DNA of 7,893 nucleotides from Syntrophobacterales bacterium (GCA_017881765.1 JADGQN010000219.1:1-7893); one strand, 5' to 3'; counted from the stretch's first letter, positions 1 through 5,310 are shown. A program made the numbers and translations. Notes: generated from the letters alone by a model not told the origin.

Positions 1-1160
1 ACTTTGACACGGATCTCTGTGGGAAGATGCTTGGGATACAGGGTAGGTTCCTGTCTGGCTACGGTAATTGCCCATTCCATGGCACCGAGTAGCTCACGGA
101 CATTTCCCGGCCAATCGTATGCGATAAGGGCGTCAAAGAACTCCGGAGAGAAGCCTTTCGTCCCGATCTTGTACCGCTCGCAGAACTTGGTCATAAAGTG
201 TATCGCAAGTTCTTTGACATCCTTTCTTCGCACGCGCAGGGCCGGCAACTCTACGGCGAAGGTCCTGATGCGAAAGAGGAGGTCCATTCGAAACCGGCTC
301 GACGCTACCATATCGTCGAGATTCCGATTCGTGGCGGCTACCAACCTGAAGTCGCTCTCCACCTCGTTCTCCGCCCCTACCGGGCGAAACCGGTGTTCCT
401 GAAGTACCCTGAGGAATGTCTTTTGAAGAGCAAGAGGAAGCTCACCAATCTCATCCAGGAAAAGCGTGCCCCGATGGGACTGTCTGACCAGTCCGTCCCG
501 ACTTCTGTCAGCCCCTGTAAAAGCACCTTTTTCATACCCGAAAAGCACGCTTTCGACAAGCGTCTCAGGAAGGGCTGTACAGTCAACGACCACGAAGTTG
601 TGCCTGGCCCTGGAGCTGTTTACGTGGATAGCCCTCGCGAAGAGCTCTTTACCGGTGCCCGTTTCTCCCGTGATCAGGACACTCGCGTCACTCATCGCAG
701 CTTGGGCCATAATATCAAGACAGGAAACGATCTCCTCACTGCTTCCAATGATTCCACCAGCCTTGAGAACGCTGAGCGGAGGTCGCGCCTTCTTTTCCTC
801 CCGATACTGGAGGGCGCGGATCAGGGCGAGCGTTATCTCCTTTGTCGATGATGATTTCTGAATGTAGTCCCAGGCGCCGTTCCTGATCGCTATCTCCGCG
901 CCGTCAGGGTCTCCGAGCCCGGTGATGATTATGACTTCAGGGGCTGAGATCGCCTGCCTTATCCGTGAAAGAACATCCAGCCCGTTCCCGTCGGGCATGT
1001 TGATGTCCAGAAATACTACATCGTACGGGCTTGACGATGTTTCTTCAAGCGCTTTCGCAAGTGTGTACGCGCACTGAGCATGATGCCCCAACCCTTTAAC
1101 GACGTCGGAAAGCAGGTCGCAAATCAATTCGTCATCATCGACCACGAGCACATCGGCCAA
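1..1160 (-). CDS. NtrC-family sigma-54-dependent response regulator (3' end outside window)
   Basis: This is a two-component response regulator that would activate sigma-54 promoters after phosphorylation by an unseen sensor kinase. The 386 visible codons hold a receiver domain (about residues 3-120) with acidic pocket D8-D10, phospho-acceptor D52 in FLDINMPDG, T80 and K102. An AAA+ sigma-54 interaction domain follows: Walker A GETGTGKE at 164-171, the sigma-54 contact loop GAFTGA at 211-216, Walker B LFLDE at 232-236, a sensor-I-like RLVAATN, and WPGNVREL at 350-357. The frame is still open at base 1. Family members are usually about 450-480 aa, so the C-terminal Fis-type HTH should lie beyond the window. 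The start is TTG at 1160-1158, because an in-frame TGA sits two codons upstream and GGGAGGG lies 9 bases before it. The stretch between GAFTGA and Walker B is atypical (LVRQSHRGT where FExAxGGT is usual). The family call is secure; the target genes are unknown. Confidence 0.95.
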   Translation of the reverse strand, partial: MADVLVVDDDELICDLLSDVVKGLGHHAQCAYTLAKALEETSSSPYDVVFLDINMPDGNGLDVLSRIRQAISAPEVIIITGLGDPDGAEIAIRNGAWDYIQKSSSTKEITLALIRALQYREEKKARPPLSVLKAGGIIGSSEEIVSCLDIMAQAAMSDASVLITGETGTGKELFARAIHVNSSRARHNFVVVDCTALPETLVESVLFGYEKGAFTGADRSRDGLVRQSHRGTLFLDEIGELPLALQKTFLRVLQEHRFRPVGAENEVESDFRLVAATNRNLDDMVASSRFRMDLLFRIRTFAVELPALRVRRKDVKELAIHFMTKFCERYKIGTKGFSPEFFDALIAYDWPGNVRELLGAMEWAITVARQEPTLYPKHLPTEIRVK

Positions 1161-1235
1161 TTCTCAAGTCCCTCCCGATGGGATATCACACAGTAATCGC
1201 CCTACCCGCCCTTTGGCAAGCGCGAATCGTTCCTT

Positions 1236-1241
1236 ATTATA
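1236..1241 (-). promoter_or_regulatory. Candidate -10 element of the response-regulator gene
   Basis: A perfect TATAAT on the minus strand lies 75 bases upstream of the TTG start. The same hexamer, followed by a similar AGGAA stretch, is kept at the equivalent place in the degenerate copy (1642-1647). This is the main argument that it is functional. No good -35 hexamer is found at 16-18 bases spacing, so the promoter may need an activator, or the match may be fortuitous in AT-rich DNA. Confidence 0.45.
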
Positions 1242-1492
1242 GCTTATTATGACGTATGACTTATGGTCCTTTAATACTAACAGACAATTCCTATGGAGAC
1301 AATCGGTCACTGGTCTATTTCGTGTCGGTAGAATGGCTTAGCCATAAGGGCCTATACTCCAACAGCTGCAACAACCAGTTTTGTTGCCACAAGAGATTGG
1401 GCTGTAAATGCCTGCCGCTAAATATGCTGGAAAGCCGCATTCGTCGTGCAGGGCAATTATGCATAAGTATTTCTTATAGCCGTTGTTTTGGC
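1242..1492. other. Intergenic region with two short inverted repeats, no gene recognised
   Basis: I read both strands and see no protein resembling a known family; an 83-codon open frame on the plus strand has no ribosome binding site or recognisable composition. Two dyads are present: ATGGCT-T-AGCCAT at 1333-1345 (perfect 6-bp arms, 1-base centre), and GCAACAA/TTGTTGC with a 6-base loop at 1368-1387. Either could be a regulator binding site upstream of the response regulator. Neither is followed by a T-run, so they do not look like intrinsic terminators. Confidence 0.4.
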
Positions 1493-1568
1493 ATCGTACC
1501 GCCTTAACGACGTTTCATCGAGTGCTGCCGCAAGCGTGCACGCGCACTGAGCATGATGCATCGGCCAC
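1493..1568 (-). pseudogene. Degenerate, internally deleted duplicate of the response-regulator 5' end
   Basis: The block 1504-1559 matches 1031-1086 of the intact response regulator at about 47 of 56 bases. Read in the same frame it gives HHAQCACTLAAALDETS against HHAQCAYTLAKALEETS. Immediately before it, the copy jumps from the equivalent of base 1151 to 1087, losing about 65 bases. That removes the receiver's first strand and acidic pocket and breaks the frame, since 65 is not a multiple of three. The copy keeps a GTG where the intact gene has TTG, plus the same leader. Similarity ends soon after the conserved YD near 1493. It cannot encode a working receiver. The many silent or conservative differences suggest the copy diverged for some time before or after the deletion. 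Confidence 0.8.
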
Positions 1569-1655
1569 TTCTCAAGCCCCTCCTGATGGGATATTCCACA
1601 GTGATCGCCCTGCCCTCCGGCAGGACGCAAATTCTTTCCTAATTATACAGCATAA
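1569..1655 (-). repeat. Duplicated leader/promoter region of the response regulator
   Basis: Bases 1569-1655 parallel 1161-1250: both read CTTGAGAA before the start, GATATCCCATC or a near variant, an AGGAGGGG/GGGAGGGA Shine-Dalgarno, GGGCGAT, and a TATAAT about 75 bases upstream of the start codon. Similarity is highest near the start codon and falls off toward the -10 region. The duplication therefore took regulatory DNA as well as coding sequence. Confidence 0.75.
1642..1647 (-). promoter_or_regulatory. Candidate -10 element in the duplicated leader
   Basis: A TATAAT on the minus strand sits 74 bases from the copy's GTG, the same spacing as in the intact gene. If still active it would drive transcription through the degenerate copy toward the intact regulator. 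No clear -35 is seen. Confidence 0.35.
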
Positions 1656-1774
1656 TACCTGTTTTTTGCGACGGCATCTACTTTTTTTTGAGGTTGTCTA
1701 ACTTGCGGCGGGAACCCGGTGCCAATGCAGACAAGAAAGCCGGAAACCAGTGAGCAACGTAGCCCACGGGCAGA

Positions 1775-2190
1775 TATATGAAGACGAACCGGTATTATCA
1801 GGGTTATACGCCGGCAACAGCGGGGAGGGCCCGTCTGTATGTCAGCGCTTTTGCGGGAGCTACTGTACCTGTAGACCACTTGTAGAGTGCGGTAATCCCA
1901 TCATCCGCGGGATCAAAAAAGCCATCCAGTGAATCATCGCAGCAGTCTAGTGCTACTCTTGCCACCAGCCGCAGGTTGGAGAGCACCAGCTTCTCAAGGG
2001 CAACTTCGTCACCATCGTCAAACACCTGCTCGGCAAGCGTCTGCTCCTCTTCTTCGGTCAAGACGGGATGCTTGTCAACTTCGGCGAGATAATCCTTCAT
2101 CGGATACTTGCTGATGTCAAAGAGGTGCCTCATCAAACCATCAATCGCCGCTACGCTTTTATCGGTGGCGCTTTCTCTCGCTATAATCAT
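1775..2190 (-). pseudogene. Frameshifted, truncated sigma-70-family factor
   Basis: The ATG at 2190 opens a 128-codon frame (to 1804). Residues about 31-79 match sigma-70 regions 1.2 and 2.1: YLAEVDKHPVLTEEEE, then LAEQVFDDGDEVALEKL, then LSNLRLVARVAL. Region 2.2 follows as FFDPADDGITALYK, where an intact factor has a sequence like FFDLIQEGNIALYK. At 1880-1881 the frame is lost by what looks like a single missing base. In the shifted frame the similarity resumes as VVYRYSSSRKSADIQT, and after a probable small deletion as RRITLIIPVRLHI, resembling the region 2.3-3.0 junction (SRTIRIPVHIHI type). Regions 3 and 4 are absent. The start has a GGGGGGAAGGGC Shine-Dalgarno and lies inside the upstream receiver-like gene (32-base overlap). 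RpoH/RpoS-like ancestry is likely. A retained function for the 128-aa fragment cannot be excluded. Confidence 0.75.
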
Positions 2191-2602
2191 GCCCTTCCCC
2201 CCTCAAGTATTGGCCTGTCAGGCGGGACCCACCCGCCATCTTGCGCACCACTGCTGTAATATCAGCAAAGCCATTAGCCAGGTAGCCTATAAAACGAGGC
2301 TGCATGCGATGTCCCAGAGCGACCGTATCCACATCGGCATCGGCAAGAACCAAAATGAGGCGGGTATTCTCGAATAGCTCATGCGCCTCTATGAGCCTCT
2401 CAAGATCGCCCTTGGTTAGCGCCAGGACAACCACTATCGGACGTGGCCGGCTAGCCTGTGGAAGAAGTTGTTTGTTGAGATCGCTGAAAGACCGCACAAC
2501 ATCCGTGATAGCAACGGGACTTAAACTATCTACCATGTCCCAGAGTCCAGCTGGAGGTTCTGCATCCTCCGGGATGAAGATGACTACCCTTCCCTTTATC
2601 AT
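2159..2602 (-). CDS. Receiver-like protein without phospho-acceptor Asp (paralogue A, 147 aa)
   Basis: This is a small cytoplasmic protein with the strand/helix rhythm of a CheY-type receiver. It has an N-terminal strand RVVIFIPEDAE, a central strand IVVVLALTKGDLERL where a receiver would carry its phosphorylated Asp, then LILVLADADVDTVALGH and PRFIGYLANGFADITAVVRKMAG in place of the usual Thr/Ser strand and Lys strand. No Asp sits at the phosphorylation position and no KP motif is present, so phosphorylation-driven signalling is unlikely. It is clearly paralogous to the product at 3713-3288. The ATG follows GGGAGGGC closely (short spacing), and the next residues align with the paralogue's start. 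Its last 32 bases overlap the sigma-factor remnant. I do not recognise a named family; a protein-protein adaptor or regulator is an inference. Confidence 0.8.
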   Translation of the reverse strand: MIKGRVVIFIPEDAEPPAGLWDMVDSLSPVAITDVVRSFSDLNKQLLPQASRPRPIVVVLALTKGDLERLIEAHELFENTRLILVLADADVDTVALGHRMQPRFIGYLANGFADITAVVRKMAGGSRLTGQYLRGEGHDYSERKRHR

Positions 2603-2833
2603 GCCCTCCCTATTTCAAGAAACATGCCTCACGAACCCATCGACCCGAAAACAAAATAACGTATTTATTTAAGTATTTTAGACAAAGGCAGGATCTACCG
2701 GCCGGGAAATTGGTGTCCTTATATCAGGATTCGTCTCAAAAACGGGATTACGGAACTGGAAGACAGGGGCATGGGTCAGGGGGGCTATCCACTTGCAAAA
2801 GTAAATTACCGCGCTGCTAAACTTCTGCTGTCA

Positions 2834-2857
2834 TTCCTTACAGGATGCTGCGCTATC
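2834..2857 (+). repeat. Copy 1 of the 24-base dispersed repeat
   Basis: This copy is identical over 24 bases to 2942-2965. The core ACAGGATGCTGCGCTATC also recurs at 5183-5200. It abuts and splits the palindrome ATTCCGGCG-AA-CGCCGGAAT, whose left arm is broken after CATTCC and resumes after the repeat at 2857-2858. Confidence 0.85.
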
Positions 2858-2870
2858 CGGCGAACGCCGG
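2857..2870. repeat. Palindrome CCGGCG-AA-CGCCGG (dispersed repeat element)
   Basis: Perfect 6-bp arms (2857-2862 and 2865-2870) flank an AA loop, followed by AATCCAG. This resembles the widespread intergenic palindromes that read CATTCCGGCGAACGCCGGAATCC. In this copy the left half is interrupted by the 24-base repeat. Confidence 0.7.
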
Positions 2871-2896
2871 AATCCAGATCCTACAAGGATTTCTGG

Positions 2897-2917
2897 ACCC
2901 CGGATCAGGTCCGGGGT
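2897..2917. repeat. Inverted repeat ACCCCGGA / TCCGGGGT
   Basis: Perfect 8-bp arms at 2897-2904 and 2910-2917 surround a 5-base loop (TCAGG), within CTGGACCCC...GGGGTGAC. It forms a composite block with the palindrome just before it, typical of dispersed intergenic repeat families. No T-run follows, so it is not an obvious intrinsic terminator. Confidence 0.7.
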
Positions 2918-2932
2918 GACGGCCTAAGGTCG

Positions 2933-2973
2933 ACCCCGGTTTTCCTTACAGGATGCTGCGCTATCACCGGGGT
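2933..2973. repeat. Inverted repeat ACCCCGGT / ACCGGGGT with repeat copy 2 as its loop
   Basis: Arms at 2933-2940 and 2966-2973 are perfect 8-bp complements. The 25-base loop consists of the second copy of the dispersed repeat (2942-2965) plus one T. Without the loop the arms would form a near-contiguous palindrome, as if the repeat had been placed in its centre. Confidence 0.75.
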
Positions 2974-3072
2974 GACGACGTTTGAGAATACAAATATTTA
3001 TGCAAGTAAGTACTGGAACCGAATGAGCTAAATGGCTAAATAGACCGGTTGAGCCGAGTGAAGCTGGGGGGG

Positions 3073-3315
3073 TTACAGTTCTGTCTCTCTGTGCTCTTCG
3101 CCGGACAGACGAGCGCCGGAAAGCTGCTCCGGCTGAGACGGCAAGAGACCAAGTAAAAGAAACACAAAGGAGACTGCAAGCAGTATAGCTTCGTAAAGCC
3201 CATTCGTCCGCCTTGGCTCGGCTATATGCCGCGTCGCGTCTCTCGATATGGTAACGCTTTCCGCTGGATCGGGGATAAAGCCGGCTGCTACCGTTTGTGC
3301 TTGGCTGAAGCCCAT
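3073..3315 (-). CDS. Small single-pass membrane protein, function unknown (80 aa)
   Basis: I do not recognise this family. The ATG at 3315 lies inside the upstream receiver-like gene (28-base overlap) and is preceded at 10 bases by AAGGAG, so translational coupling is likely. Residues 1-40 are hydrophilic. Residues 41-58 (YEAILLAVSFVFLLLGLL) form one good transmembrane helix, preceded by RR at 35-36 and followed by an acidic/basic tail, which suggests an N-in orientation. There is no signal peptide. The gene sits where the sigma-factor remnant sits downstream of paralogue A. It could also be a decayed N- or C-terminal piece of a larger membrane protein, but it has a good ribosome binding site and a normal stop. 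Confidence 0.6.
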   Translation of the reverse strand: MGFSQAQTVAAGFIPDPAESVTISRDATRHIAEPRRTNGLYEAILLAVSFVFLLLGLLPSQPEQLSGARLSGEEHRETEL

Positions 3316-3713
3316 TGCCCTGTATCTCCTTTCATGTGAAGAGGCGCAGTGCCGACGATTTTTTCCAACACGCCCGCGACGTCCCGAAAATCACCGTCAG
3401 CATAGCTGACGAAACGGGGCCATATGCCCCAGCCCATTGCCACCGTGACATCATCTGAATCGGGAAGGATTACCACCACACGAAAGCCTAGCAAGAGGTC
3501 CCGAAGGGGCATAATACTCAGGAGGTCCTGTTTCGTCACCGCAAGTATTACCACGGCCAAAGGGCTATGTCTTCCAGGGAGCAATCTACGGCGCAAACCA
3601 TCAGCATCCCGGCAGACTTTCAGATTGACCCCTGAAACCAGTTTTTCGACCGCTCTCATGAGCCGCCTCTCGGCTACACTCCTCGTTGGGATTAAGAGTA
3701 CTACCTCGTCCAT
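3288..3713 (-). CDS. Receiver-like protein without phospho-acceptor Asp (paralogue B, 141 aa)
   Basis: The start is taken at ATG 3713 because GGAGG lies 5 bases upstream and the protein then begins MDEVVLLIP, aligning with MIKGRVVIFIP of paralogue A. The frame is open for 29 more codons upstream, but these have no similarity to A. Strands VVLLIP, LAVVILAVTKQDL and VVVILPDSDDVTVAMG, then PRFVSYADGDFRDVAGVLEKIVG, mirror a receiver fold. Here even the acidic pair after the first strand is gone (IPTRS), and there is no Asp in the central strand. It shares with A the pattern PRF(I/V)xY...F.D(I/V)..V..K and a basic tail ending KHKR or KRHR. A role as a non-phosphorylated adaptor in the neighbouring signalling locus is an inference. 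Confidence 0.8.
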   Translation of the reverse strand: MDEVVLLIPTRSVAERRLMRAVEKLVSGVNLKVCRDADGLRRRLLPGRHSPLAVVILAVTKQDLLSIMPLRDLLLGFRVVVILPDSDDVTVAMGWGIWPRFVSYADGDFRDVAGVLEKIVGTAPLHMKGDTGQWASAKHKR

Positions 3714-4156
3714 AGATCCCTCCCTAACAAGAACCATGCCACATAATACGGAGTGTGCTGATTCCGTCGGAACCGCTGGCATTACAGGCCAACTGGACAT
3801 AATCTGTGGTGGCCCATTTCCGCGCGCACCGTCTCAATACCAGGACTCTGTCTTATTAAACAGGACTGATGCCGAGTCCCATATCGTTACACAACTCTTA
3901 TCGTCCCCGTTGCGCTTTTTCCTTATAGCTGAGCAGAGAAATAATGCGAGCGGGTGATCTACCCGTAACGGGTGACAACCATACCTAGTTTGTTACCTCG
4001 TTTGTTGTTGACAACCCGTCCACCGCTTTAGTAGACTCGCATTCGGATTAAAGCACCTGAAATGCGGCTTAGTTGCCCGATCTTTCCTCAAATGAAAAGC
4101 AGTCTCATCTCATTCTTGTCGGGAGGACAGCGTGGCCGGGAGATTGGAGGAATGCT
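3714..4156. other. Divergent intergenic region with stacked inverted repeats
   Basis: This separates the minus-strand receiver-like gene from the plus-strand decarboxylase gene. I see no coding sequence of quality; the open frames reaching into it from both genes lack similarity and ribosome binding sites. CGGGT-GATCT-ACCCG (3951-3965) is immediately followed by ACGGGT (3968-3973), so ACCCGT can pair with either flank. GTTGT-TG-ACAAC (4004-4015) overlaps a candidate -35. TGACAACC occurs at 3973-3980 and TGACAACCC at 4009-4017. Together these suggest a regulated promoter for the plus-strand gene. Confidence 0.5.
4008..4037 (+). promoter_or_regulatory. Candidate sigma-70 promoter of the decarboxylase-like gene
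   Basis: A consensus -35 TTGACA (4008-4013) lies 18 bases before TAGACT (4032-4037), a 4-of-6 match to the -10 consensus. It sits about 115 bases upstream of the chosen start codon, and the -35 is embedded in the dyad GTTGT-TG-ACAAC, which could be an operator. Strand and position fit the downstream gene. Confidence 0.45.
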
Positions 4157-5149
4157 ATGACGAAACTGTTGCTCAGCTTGGCCTGTTCGCCCTATGATCG
4201 CGTCATGCCGCTGGCCTGCGGTATGGTTGTGCCGGAAGGGATAGATATAAACTTCCTGCCATTGCACGGCGTAGAGACGTTCTGGCGGCAGCTACGCCAT
4301 GCGGAGTTCGACATCTCCGAATGCTCTCTTTCCACGTACACGATGCTCTGTGCCCGCAGCGATCCACGTTTCATCGCAATCCCGGTTTTCATGTCTAGAG
4401 CATTCAGACATTCTTCTCTTTACATCAATACGCACAAGGGCATCGTAACCCCGCAGGACCTGATAGGAAAGGTTGTGGGAGTGCCCGAATACCAGATTAC
4501 CGCTGCAGTCTGGGTACGGGGCATTCTTCAGGATGAGTATGGAGTCTTCCCCAGGGATATGGCATGGCGTACCGGGGGACAGGAGACACCGGGCCGGGTG
4601 GAAAAGGTGGAGATCAATCTTCCTCCCGATGTGAAACTCAACCCGATCCCATCTCACATGACGTTGAATCAGATGGTTGACAAGGGCGAACTGGATGCCG
4701 TGGTTACGGCAGGGGCGCCATCGAGCTTTATGAAGGGTTCCCCGAATGTTAAGCGTATGTTCGAAAACTGCCGGGAAGTCGAAGAACAATACTTCGGTAA
4801 AACGGGCATATTCCCTATCATGCATACGATAATTATTAAGCGCGAGATCTATGGAAAGCATCCGTGGGTGGCTATGAGCCTGTATAAAGCCTTTTGCCGA
4901 GCCAAGGAGATGGTCACGAGCAAGTACTTAGAAACCGGGGCATCGCCTGTAACCTTTCCGTGGGTACATGAGCATGTCGAACGCGTGAGAAAGATCATGG
5001 GCGGAGATTGGTGGCCATACGGCGTTGACGCAAACCGGAAGACATTAGAGACCTTCCTGCGCTATCACCATGAGCAAGGCCTGTCACCCAGACTCATGAC
5101 TGCGGAAGATTTATTTGCCCCTGAGACGTTCGACGAATTCAAGGTTTAG
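4157..5149 (+). CDS. 4,5-dihydroxyphthalate decarboxylase-like protein (330 aa)
   Basis: It resembles 4,5-dihydroxyphthalate decarboxylase of the aerobic phthalate pathway, which converts that acid to protocatechuate and shares the two-domain fold of periplasmic binding proteins/NMT1-like proteins. The length of about 330 aa equals the family norm. Visible hallmarks are LSLACSPYDR at 6-15, PEGIDINFLPL at 26-36, FWRQLRHAEFDISECSLS at 42-59, FRHSSLYIN at 83-91, and VGVPEYQITAAVWVRGIL at 107-124. The start is ATG 4157 with GGAGG 6 bases upstream; an in-frame TTG at 4073 would add 28 residues unlike the family and has no good site. No signal peptide or lipobox is visible, which favours a cytoplasmic enzyme over a secreted binding protein. 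No other phthalate genes are nearby, so the true substrate may differ. Confidence 0.85.
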   Translation: MTKLLLSLACSPYDRVMPLACGMVVPEGIDINFLPLHGVETFWRQLRHAEFDISECSLSTYTMLCARSDPRFIAIPVFMSRAFRHSSLYINTHKGIVTPQDLIGKVVGVPEYQITAAVWVRGILQDEYGVFPRDMAWRTGGQETPGRVEKVEINLPPDVKLNPIPSHMTLNQMVDKGELDAVVTAGAPSSFMKGSPNVKRMFENCREVEEQYFGKTGIFPIMHTIIIKREIYGKHPWVAMSLYKAFCRAKEMVTSKYLETGASPVTFPWVHEHVERVRKIMGGDWWPYGVDANRKTLETFLRYHHEQGLSPRLMTAEDLFAPETFDEFKV

Positions 5150-5182
5150 CCAGCCTCTCGCAAAAGTCCGCCATTTGTCTTC

Positions 5183-5200
5183 ACAGGATGCTGCGCTATC
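5183..5200 (+). repeat. Copy 3 of the dispersed repeat (18-base core)
   Basis: ACAGGATGCTGCGCTATC is identical to the core of copies at 2834-2857 and 2942-2965. It is directly followed by ATTCCGAGCGACGTGAA, the body of another kind of intergenic repeat that commonly begins GTCATTCCGAGCG. The bases TTTGTC lie just before the inserted-looking segment. Confidence 0.85.
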
Positions 5201-5267
5201 ATTCCGAGCGACGTGAAAAATCTTGAATGCGTTGCGTAGGGAATAGCGCTTGCCACCCCCACCCGTT

Positions 5268-5291
5268 CCCTCCCCCCTGCAAGGGGGAGGG
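5268..5291. repeat. Inverted repeat CCCTCCCCC / GGGGGAGGG
   Basis: Perfect 9-bp arms (5268-5276, 5283-5291) enclose a 6-base loop. This C-rich/G-rich element is of a kind often dispersed in intergenic regions. It could form a very stable hairpin in the transcript between the decarboxylase gene and gspE, and may act as a terminator or processing site although it lacks a U-tract. Confidence 0.75.
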
Positions 5292-5310
5292 TGTTGTGAA
5301 AAATCATCTC

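Larger units (their letters stand above)
2603..3072. other. Repeat-rich intergenic region
   Basis: No convincing gene is seen on either strand. Bases 2650-2685 are AT-rich and could hold the promoter of the minus-strand gene ending at 2159, but I find no well-spaced -35/-10 pair. Bases 2834-2980 contain two copies of a 24-base repeat and several palindromes, listed separately. CCGGCCGG at 2697-2704 is an isolated 8-bp palindrome. Open frames here merely run through repeats. Confidence 0.6.

Noticed and set aside
4..861. Three plus-strand open frames of 131-217 codons
   Set aside because: They lie antisense to the intact sigma-54 activator, have no ribosome sites and no family-like segments.
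1256..1507. Plus-strand open frame of 83 codons in the intergenic region
   Set aside because: No Shine-Dalgarno, odd composition, and its 3' end runs into the antisense of the degenerate regulator copy.
1643..1879. Minus-strand 78-codon frame as an independent gene
   Set aside because: Its first half is the frameshifted continuation of the sigma factor, so it is treated as part of that pseudogene.
2834..2980. CRISPR array
   Set aside because: Only two copies here, spaced by palindromes rather than uniform spacers, and no cas genes.
2771..3031. Plus-strand 86-codon frame
   Set aside because: It consists mostly of dispersed repeats; the peptide FLTGCCAI occurs twice only because the repeat does.
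3714..3800. Upstream ATG for paralogue B at 3800
   Set aside because: The extra 29 residues do not match paralogue A, and the ATG at 3713 has a proper Shine-Dalgarno.
3424..3957. Plus-strand 177-codon frame
   Set aside because: Antisense to receiver-like paralogue B, with no ribosome site and low-complexity Ser/Thr/Arg content.
4073..4156. Longer N-terminus for the decarboxylase-like protein from a TTG
   Set aside because: The 28 extra residues do not resemble the family, whereas ATG 4157 has a well-spaced GGAGG and gives the usual length.
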